Assembly (NCBI GenBank): GCA_003990745.1 | Contig: RBNI01004909.1 | Coordinates: forward strand, 1-13,281 | Direction of reading: 5' to 3' | Length of the DNA stretch: 13,281 bases | DNA from: Jimgerdemannia flammicorona | Lineage: Eukaryota > Mucoromycota > Endogonomycetes > Endogonales > Endogonaceae | Shown here: positions 7,510-13,281 of the stretch, one piece after another | Layout of the letters: every line of letters starts with the position of its first letter | Numbering within the stretch: the stretch's first letter is position 1 | Translations under genes and position numbers: made by a program | Notes under the pieces: generated by a model | What the model saw: only the letters and a program-made list of their open reading frames with translations | Database searches by the model: none | Told to the model about the DNA's origin: nothing

Positions 7510-7829
7510 AGGGTTAAGAGAAGAAGGCTGGTCTAGAAAGAGTTTGAGATTAGGATGGTAGTAGAGATTGTTAATAGCAAAAGAGTATAACTAGATTAGA
7601 CTACTTGAGAAAGAGAATAAAAAAGGTAGTAATAGAAAGATTTGTTAACAAATTTGAAAAGGAGTATAGAGGAGATAGATACTATTGAGAGAGTTGATTT
7701 ACAGGTTAGTGCCTGAGTAAGAGAGAAGAGAATGGCTCAGGAGAAGACCTTGGGAGAGGATAGAGTTCAGAGGTGGGCAGGAGGTGACCCAGAAAGTAGT
7801 AGAGACTATTGGAGATGAGCAATAGTTTG
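7510..7829 (+). pseudogene. Left part of a decayed reading frame of unknown family
   Basis: This is a purine-rich plus-strand sequence between the chromovirus and the outer solo LTR. One frame is open from 7721 (ERREWLRRRPWERIEF, then QEVTQKVVETIGDEQ) up to a TAG at 7823. After removal of the solo LTR and one copy of its GTTTG duplication, the same frame continues at 11376. Upstream of 7721 the reading is broken by stops. No family is recognised; the composition is Glu, Arg and Val rich. The minus-strand 62-codon frame that overlaps here is judged a shadow. Confidence 0.4.
7825..7829 (+). repeat. Left target-site duplication of the outer solo LTR
   Basis: GTTTG immediately before TATAAG at 7830 is repeated exactly at 11371-11375 after the closing CTTATA. 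A 5-bp duplication is typical of Ty3/Gypsy-type integration. Confidence 0.75.
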
Positions 7830-8723
7830 TATAAGTGCATAACCTCTAAGTCACCAAAATCACATATTACTCTCTGAACAAATCTGGAAATCACCTATAA
7901 GATTATAAAGCTGAGTCAAACTGAAGTTACAGAGTACAAAGCTGAGTCAAATTGAAGTCATAGAATATAAAATTTATATAAATGGAATCTTACCAATTGG
8001 GACTTAATATATATATACCAAGCACTCAGATATATTGAAATAGAGAATAATAATAAACTAAACAAATAACTACAACTCTTAAACATATATACAAATATGA
8101 CTACTGAGAATACAACTATATCTGTACTGATATTTAGAATGCTATTATTAACTAAACTACACCCCCTCTGCCCCTCATGAATATCTATAGCCTAGTACCT
8201 CTCTACTTTATAAAAGTCTGATGGAATGCCCTGAATATACTTAGTGAAGTCTACTGAATTGAACAAATCTCAAGCTACTACCAGATCAGCTATCTCCTAG
8301 AAGATATGGTCAAACATTACCATAATATAGATATTACCCAGATATCTCAACACCAGAAACTTATTATATATAAATACTGAGAACTCTTTTATAAGTACAG
8401 CTTCTTTATTCTCTACCTCTGAGTTACTACTGCTGAAATAGTTGCTATTCTATCCTATAGCCAAATTGATGATATGGTATAAGAACTCAACTACAAGTAT
8501 ATTGAGTATATTTAAACTATAGACAGAACCTTCCCACACTCTGATGACTACATCTTGTAAATGTCTCAAGTTGGATATACCATGAAGGACATCTATGATA
8601 TAATCCAGTTTGATGATGATGAAGCAGAAGATAATGACCTCTCCAATACTGATATGACTTTGAGCTAAGAATCCCTACCAATCCTGATCACTCTACTAAT
8701 CTTGCCAATGAACTTACAATAGT

Positions 8724-8728
8724 TTATA
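8724..8728 (+). repeat. Left target-site duplication of the inner LTR
   Basis: TTATA before TATAAG at 8729 pairs with TCATA at 10224-10228 after CTTATA. The intact homologous site in the minus-strand copy reads CAGTTCATAACC, so the ancestral target is TCATA and the left copy has one C to T change. Confidence 0.6.
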
Positions 8729-8809
8729 TATAAGCACACAATCTCCAAGTCACTAAAATCATATGTCATCCTCAGAATCAATTTGGAAACCATATGCAAG
8801 ACTACAAAA

Positions 8810-9109
8810 CAAGTTACTGAAGAGATCACCTAGTTATACAAAATATGCCAGCAAGCATGAGAACCTACTACTAAGATATAAGAATACTAGAAGAAGTACT
8901 ACAACTATAAGACTGACTCTGAACCTCTATAACTAGTTTGGTATACTGTACTATTACAAAAGGAAACCAAAAGTACCAAACTCAAACTGAGACAAGAAGA
9001 ACCCTATCTCATCTATCAAAGGTTTATAAACTATACTTATTAACTCAAGACTAAGATATATTGCAACTATATAAGATCTCATTACTTAGCAGAAGTAAAA
9101 TACATTTGA
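8810..9109 (+). pseudogene. Integrase C-terminal (GPY/F-type) remnant inside the inner LTR U3
   Basis: One frame of 100 codons has about seven stops but no shift. Its pattern is that of the integrase C-terminal module: a helix with KKYYNYKTD, then VLLQKE, TKSTKLKLR, EEPYLIY (8996-9013), NYTY and SHYLAEVKYI. EEPYLI sits where Gypsy integrases have xGPYxI; GGA to GAA explains the Glu. The sequence differs from the integrase of the chromovirus at 5405-6525, so it comes from another lineage, perhaps that of the long-LTR element itself. The match is to the general family pattern only, without alignment, so confidence is moderate. Confidence 0.5.
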
Positions 9110-9161
9110 ATAACTCCATTCACTCTATCTGTGTCACCTCTATTGGAGAATGATAGATACT

Positions 9162-9371
9162 TCATCTGAACTCAAGAAAGCCAATATTGTCGAAACCAAT
9201 CTCAAGCCCATCTACATAATAGATACGTATTACTACTAGAAATTGCCTCAGATTATAGAGAATATCATTTCTGAGAGGTTCAAATCTCCAGCTGCGACAT
9301 TGAGAGCCCTTGCCCTAGACAAAGATGGCCAGTCCTTGCAAATGTGCCAGCAGTCTAAAAAAAAAAAGAAC
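9162..9371 (+). pseudogene. Second polyprotein-like segment in the inner LTR, with a KDGQS motif
   Basis: A 70-codon stretch in the third frame has a single internal stop (TAG in the Tyr-rich part). It reads ELKKANIVETNLKPIY, later SERFKSPAATLRALAL, DKDGQSLQMCQQSKKK, and ends in an 11-A run (9357-9367) with TAA after it. The DKDGQSLQMC part resembles ALYKDGQSPPMC in the Pol tail of the chromovirus at 6922-6957, at DNA level as well. The stretch follows the integrase-like piece after an apparent frameshift. Past the A run, a neighbouring frame stays open for an Asp/Thr/Ser-rich stretch (9368-9480). The last 20 codons (FVRDDVINGD to KDYPDSI, 9489-9548) match the C-terminus of the U3 frame. Function unknown. 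Confidence 0.4.
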
Positions 9372-9737
9372 TAAGACCTATTATCCTTGTACAACCACTG
9401 TCACCAAGGATAGCCTTAATCTTACAAGAGATAGAAGTAATGACACCTTTGAAACTGATGATGTCAGAAGTCAGAAAACTGCTCAGACTTTGTCAGAGAT
9501 GATGTCATTAATGGTGATATCATCAAAGACTACCCAGACAGCATCTAAATCTATAGATAGCTTAGCAGTCATGGTATAGTTAGATTAGCCTTATATAATA
9601 TAACTATTAACTGACTCAGCAGTTAGATAATACCTTGACATGTCAGATCACACTTGTACTATATGACTGCATTTCGACTCAACAAGGCACTAAGTACTAT
9701 ATCCATATTCAGTATAGCCCAGATAGCCCCTCACTAG

Positions 9738-9745
9738 TATAAATA
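9738..9745 (+). promoter_or_regulatory. TATA box of the inner LTR
   Basis: TATAAATA, conserved with the copies at 559-566 (minus) and 10884-10891, with AATAAA following at 9861-9866. Confidence 0.5.
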
Positions 9746-10223
9746 TCCCCTCTCCCAGACCTCAGAATCTCAGACTGGAATATATAAGAATATTCCTGAA
9801 CACTTCCCCACAATACCCCTTCATACAACTACTCTTAGTATAGCAATATCATGAATAGTGAATAAACTTATTTAATAATCTACAAACCACTCTTAAGTAA
9901 ATCTACTCTCTGTTAGATCCCACTCCTAACCTCATCACAAAATTTTCTAATTGGGTATTGTCTGTAGCAATATGCCAATTCAACTAAGCTGGTCTTAGTT
10001 TCTTGAACTTCCTGAGATATGAAAAATCCTGAACATCTAAAACTAGTCCAAAAAGGACTTTAGTTGAGACATCAACCCAATCTTGAAATCAATAAGCATA
10101 GAGGATATACTCCATACAAAATTGATCTTGACCTTAAGAAAATAGTCTTTCAGAATATCCAGAACTTCCAGAAAACTCTTCCAGAACTATATAACAGTTA
10201 CTCTAACAAGTAACCCTCTTATA

Positions 10224-10228
10224 TCATA
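10224..10228 (+). repeat. Right target-site duplication of the inner LTR
   Basis: TCATA directly after the closing CTTATA. The outer LTR sequence resumes from here, matching the minus-strand copy. Confidence 0.6.
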
Positions 10229-10883
10229 ACTACCTATAAGACCTATTGAGATAATGACCACTAGTATAAATACTAATCTGTATTCATCTCTGACTACTTC
10301 AACTATAATGAAGAGATCAGAGAATATAATCTGTATCTTCAGACAACCCTCAATATCAAACTGACCACCCTACCTCTCAAGTATAAATTAAATGAGCAAT
10401 AGCCACCAGCTTACTACAACCTAGCAATACATAGTACCATAACTTATAGAAGATATACAGACAGCAAATCTAATGAAAGTGAAGATAATATACTTCTTCT
10501 TCACCCACCAACTCCATATCTAATATATGAGACAGATGATGCTATTCTGTGAGATAGTAATAAGGTCTCAATATATTATTATCTAAGTAAATAGGGAGAA
10601 GTAATCTGAGAACTACTCTTTCTAGATGACTACTTCATCAGAGATAATATCATTGATAGTAATGTCATCAAAGACTACCCAAATAGTATCTAAATCTATA
10701 GATAGCCTAGCAGTCATTAGTATAGTTAGATTAGTCTTATATGATATAACTGTGAACTAACTCAGTAGTTAGATGATCTCTTGATATATTAGTTCATACT
10801 TATACTATGTGATTGTATTCTGACTCAGCAAGGTACTAAGTGCTATATCTATATTCAGCATAGTCCAGATAGTCTCTCATTAG

Positions 10884-10891
10884 TATAAATA
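10884..10891 (+). promoter_or_regulatory. TATA box of the outer solo LTR
   Basis: TATAAATA followed by a pyrimidine-rich run, with AATAAA at 11009-11014. It is the third copy of the same arrangement in the window. Confidence 0.5.
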
Positions 10892-11370
10892 CTCCCTCTC
10901 CCAGACCTTAGAATCTTAGGCAAAAACAATCTGAACACAACTCCTGAATACTTCCCCACAATATCCTTTCACATAACTACTCCTAGTATAGCAATAGCAT
11001 AAATAACAAATAAACCTATTTAATAACTACAAACTACTCTTAAGTAAATTTGCATTCTGTTAGGTCCTACTCCTAACTATATCATAAAATTTTCTAATTA
11101 AGTATTATCTGCAGCAATATACTAATTCAACTAAGCTGTTCTTAGTTTCTTGAACTTCCTAAAATATAGAAAATTCTGAACATCCAGAATTAGTCTGAAA
11201 AGGACTTTGGTTGAGATGTTAACCCAATCTAGAAATCAATAAGCATAGAGGATGTACTCTATATGAAATTGATCTTAATCTTAAGAAAACAGTCTTCTAG
11301 AGTATCTAGAACTTCCAGAAAACTCTTCCAGAACTACATAACAGTTACCCTAATAAGTAACTCTCTTATA

Positions 11371-11375
11371 GTTTG
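11371..11375 (+). repeat. Right target-site duplication of the outer solo LTR
   Basis: GTTTG, identical to 7825-7829, directly after CTCTTATA. Confidence 0.75.
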
Positions 11376-11788
11376 GAAGGTACTGATAAATATTGTAGCT
11401 AATGAATTGAGAGAAGTGGATTTTTAAGTTATTAGTAAGGTATACTGGAGTTCTATATATTTTGTAGAAAGAGGAGATAGTACAAAGACTCTGAGATAAG
11501 TTTATAATAGCTCTGCTAGAGGCAGAGGAGTATGAAGTAGATGTCAATAGAGAGGCAGTACTTCTGACAATTATAAATAATTATATAGTCTATCTGTGGG
11601 GTCCAAGAAAGAGGCTGGCAAAGTGGTAAGTAGTATATGAGAATTATATATCATCTATAGAAGCACAGGATTTAGAGGACTATCAGGAGATATTGATGAC
11701 TCTAGCTGCTCAGTAGGGAGAGATAGACAAACTTGAGACTGAAAGATACTTAGATCTAGCTAGTGATAGAGTGAGTATAAAATTATAG
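11376..11788 (+). pseudogene. Continuation of the decayed reading frame cut by the outer solo LTR
   Basis: In the frame carried over from 7721-7829, stops are frequent until about 11490. A clear stretch then runs from 11510 to 11785, interrupted only by TAA at 11627 and TAG at 11714, both placed where Gln would fit. It includes LLEAEEYEVDVNREAV, YLWGPRKRLAKW, SSIEAQDLEDYQEILM and GEIDKLETERYLDLAS. The even spread of Glu, Leu and Asp suggests a soluble, largely helical protein. I do not recognise it. It may be an old transposable-element protein or a decayed host gene. It reads as coding only on the plus strand; the 65-codon minus-strand frame at 11350-11547 looks like its shadow. Confidence 0.45.
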
Positions 11789-11910
11789 AGTAGGTGGTTT
11801 ATCTATAAATATTATTCAATATAAATAGTATAATTAGAATCTTCTCTCTAAATATCAATAGATTATAAGGAGCAGTGAGGTATCAGAATATTTTCTGCTA
11901 GCAGAACTGA

Positions 11911-12240
11911 TGGAGGAAGGAGCTTTCTAGAGAAATAGAAGGCTGGAAGAAGATTGAAAGATTGAGTTTTCTGATAGATATATATAAGCTGATAAGAGTA
12001 AAAAGATTACTAGATATATACTTATTAATGGCAGAGCTGTGATTGAGGATTGACTGAATCCTGACTATAGAGTATTGGGAGAGTAATGTCTGGAAATTAT
12101 TAGAGACTATAGTGTCTATAGTCTGATCATTGAAGATCTTCTGGATTGTAGAAGATTTGGAGAGAGTGGAGAGAGGTCTGGATACTGATATCTGAATATC
12201 TTCTTATTAGATAAGATATCTTTATGAAATGTCTGAGTAG
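11911..12240 (+). pseudogene. Decayed coding stretch of unknown family, frame 1
   Basis: After about 120 bases of uninformative AT-rich sequence, a different plus frame shows a coherent stretch of 110 codons with a handful of TGA and TAG. It includes WRKELSREIEGWKKIERL, LIDIYKLIRVKRLLDIYLL, IEYWESNVWKLLETIVSIV and FWIVEDLERVERGLDTDI. Stops fall mostly where Arg or Gln would be expected. The helical, charged pattern is like the preceding fragment, so both may belong to one gene separated by an indel. No motif is recognised. Confidence 0.4.
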
Positions 12241-12349
12241 TAGATATTAGTGTTAGGATTTTTAATTAAAGGACAGAAGGGCTTACTATTAGAGATTGAT
12301 AGTAGAGATTGAGGTCTGAGACCTAACAGTTTTAGAGGAAGATAGAGAG

Positions 12350-12726
12350 GGAGAGGGATACTTAGAAGAGAGACTATATATAGTAAGCTTCCCATTGGTT
12401 GAAGAAGTTATTGATAGAATAAGCAGGATTACTAGAGGGTGAGAAAAGGGGGAATTGGAGGGCTCAGTATATCAGGCTTAAGGTAGAGGAGCTGTAGAGA
12501 CTACTGAGGCAGGAGGAGGACTTATAGATATAAGATATAGTATAAGACTATAGTGATAGAACTTGAAAGAGAGGGAACAGTCTATAAATTTTTTGTCAAG
12601 ACTCCTTTGAGTGAGGAGAGTAAGACAGTAGTAGAATAGAGTATTGAATAAGTCAGGAGAGATAGTAGTAGAGACTTAGAGAATATTGAACCAGTTGAGC
12701 AAATATTAGAGACTATTATAAAGTAA
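12350..12726 (+). pseudogene. Decayed coding stretch with frameshifts, unknown family
   Basis: Three overlapping pieces in different plus frames read sensibly: YLEERLYIVSFPLVEEVIDR (about 12359-12418), then QYIRLKVEELQ-like sequence with RLLRQEEDL (about 12468-12531), then a long piece at 12541-12726 with TIVIELEREGTVYKFFVKTP, LSEESKTVV and LENIEPVEQILETIIK. The frame changes imply at least two small indels. The combination KFFVKTP and Glu-rich helices gives no family I can name. Confidence 0.35.
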
Positions 12727-13069
12727 AAAGGAGAGTAGGGAGGATATACTGGTCATTAAGCAGTATTTGAAAAATTAGTACCCAGACTCAATAGAGGGTC
12801 TGGATGAACTTGGAGTATTAGTCCAAAGAGAGATGATTTTTCAGATATTAGTAATAATAAGTCTGAGAATAGCCCCTAAAGAGAATGACCTGTTCTGAGA
12901 TTTCTGAAAGAGTATAGTAGACATTAAGATGATACTGGAGGAGATGATATAGATGTATAATGACATTATTAGCTCTGAGACTTAGATTGGAAGATAGTGT
13001 CTGGAGCTTATAGCTCTACTATACAAGAATAAGAGAAGTAAAAGAACTGGAGGCTGATCATACTTCTAG
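12722..13069 (+). pseudogene. Decayed coding stretch, probable C-terminal part of the same gene
   Basis: A run of 115 codons in one frame has TAG or TGA at about seven places and ends at TAG 13067. It includes REDILVIKQYLKN, YPDSIEGLDELGVLVQREMI, LRIAPKENDLF, IVDIKMILEEMI, MYNDIISSET and LELIALLYKNKRSKRTGG. The basic end after a helical region could be the true C-terminus. Base 12722 overlaps the preceding fragment, so a single indel joins the two. Function unknown. Confidence 0.4.
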
Positions 13070-13241
13070 ATATAGATCATAAGTTGGTTATGAAGATATT
13101 GATAGCCAGGTTATAGGGGGTGACTCAGTAAGTACTAGGGAAGAAGTAGAGGGGCTTTATCAGTAGCTGTTTGATTAGAGATAAGATAGCTTAGGTATAT
13201 GGAGTTATTGAGAGAGCTCAGGCTATAGGAGTAGATGATTA

Positions 13242-13243
<2 letters not shown>
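13070..13243. other. Degenerate right flank with no recognisable gene
   Basis: Purine-rich sequence continuous with the decayed substrate. A 27-codon open stretch at 13083-13163 (VGYEDIDSQVIGGD, then STREEVEGLYQ) is the only coding-like hint. I see no repeat or regulatory element here. Confidence 0.3.

Positions 13244-13281
<38 letters not shown>
13244..13281. repeat. Poly-T run at the window edge, 38 bases
   Basis: An uninterrupted T run to the last base. It could be an assembly edge, a microsatellite, or the poly(A) tail of a minus-strand retroposon lying to the right. The window does not decide. Confidence 0.6.

Larger units (their letters stand above)
8729..10223 (+). mobile_element. Inner LTR, a 1.5-kb structural variant of the long-LTR family nested in the outer copy
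   Basis: The first 80 or so bases (TATAAGCACACAATC...) align to the start of the outer LTR. Everything from about 9486 to 10223, including TATAAATA (9738-9745), AATAAA (9861-9866), the U5 hairpin and the CTTATA end, aligns to the 3' part. The middle, about 8810-9480, does not match the U3 frame of the other copies and instead holds a polyprotein-like tail. It lacks internal retrotransposon sequence and has a 5-bp duplication, so it too is a solo LTR. Four CpG remain, against none noticed in the outer copy, in line with later insertion. Confidence 0.7.
8007..10693 (+). pseudogene. U3 reading-frame copy in the outer solo LTR, split by the inner LTR
   Basis: This is the homologue of the 756-1931 minus-strand frame. 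The start codon is lost (ATA at 8007-8009 where the other copy has ATG). The recognisable parts are YYQI-YLLEDMVKH (about 8278-8313), SQHQKLI, MTLS, QVGYTMKDIYDII (about 8568-8605), an acidic run and LPMNLQ (about 8703-8720). There the inner LTR cuts in. The frame resumes after 10224 with DYFNYNEEI-like sequence, the Pro-rich PPTPYL, and a C-terminus ending KDYPNSI before TAA at 10691-10693. Many TAA, TAG and TGA codons fall where the minus-strand copy has Gln, Arg or Trp, and small indels add frameshifts. Function unknown. Confidence 0.6.
7830..11370 (+). mobile_element. Outer solo LTR of the long-LTR family, interrupted by a second LTR
   Basis: This is the plus-strand counterpart of the 73-2139 unit. 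It starts TATAAGTGCATAACC and ends CTCTTATA, with a perfect GTTTG duplication on both sides and no internal retrotransposon sequence, so it is a solo LTR left by LTR-LTR recombination. Removing the inserted element (8729-10223) and one 5-bp duplication leaves 2041 bp, against 2067 bp for the minus-strand copy. It keeps the 31-bp tandem repeat, the remains of the U3 reading frame, the TATA box at 10884-10891 and AATAAA at 11009-11014. No CpG was noticed in it, against about 25 in the minus-strand copy, so it is much older. Confidence 0.78.

Noticed and set aside
9275..9300. tRNA-like B box (GGTTCAAATCTCC)
   Set aside because: No A box, cloverleaf or terminator is seen upstream or downstream, and the bases fit a polyprotein frame.
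9325..9579. 84-codon frame beginning MASPCKC as a separate gene
   Set aside because: It starts in the middle of the KDGQS segment in another frame and ends out of frame with the shared C-terminus. It may be partly real between 9368 and 9480, but not as an independent gene.

Overview
The window reads as a gene-poor, repeat-dominated, A+T-rich stretch of a eukaryotic nuclear genome, most likely a filamentous fungus. The evidence is a chromodomain Ty3/Gypsy element, LTRs with TATA boxes and AATAAA signals, and heavy C:G to T:A mutation that has left almost no CpG in the older parts. I see no intact cellular gene, no rRNA or tRNA, and no CRISPR. Species cannot be named from this sequence.

Layout. 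Bases 1-72 (minus strand) look like the leader, with a primer-binding site, of an LTR retrotransposon whose body lies off the left edge. Bases 73-2139 (minus) are its very long 5' LTR, about 2.07 kb, with a 391-codon reading frame inside U3. This LTR sits in the gag gene of an older plus-strand Ty3/Gypsy chromovirus. The visible part of that chromovirus (2140-7509) runs gag, zinc knuckle, dUTPase, protease, reverse transcriptase, RNase H, integrase, chromodomain, polypurine tract and a 464-bp 3' LTR. Bases 7510-7829 and 11376-13243 are an older purine-rich substrate carrying a decayed plus-strand reading frame of unknown family.

That substrate is split at 7830-11370 by a solo LTR of the same long-LTR family, with a perfect 5-bp target duplication. 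The solo LTR is itself split at 8729-10223 by a second, shorter LTR of the family. The shorter one keeps both ends, but most of its U3 is replaced by what looks like the C-terminal tail of a Gypsy integrase/polyprotein. The window ends in a 38-base T run.

How the parts relate. The sequence is a nested record of insertions: substrate first, then chromovirus and outer solo LTR, then inner LTR, with the minus-strand long-LTR element in the chromovirus gag looking most recent. Remaining CpG follows this order (by eye about 25 in the 73-2139 LTR, 4 in the inner LTR, 2 in the chromovirus, none noticed in the outer LTR or substrate). The least ordinary features are the protein-coding U3 of the long LTR, the swapped U3 of the inner copy, and the dUTPase domain in the chromovirus.
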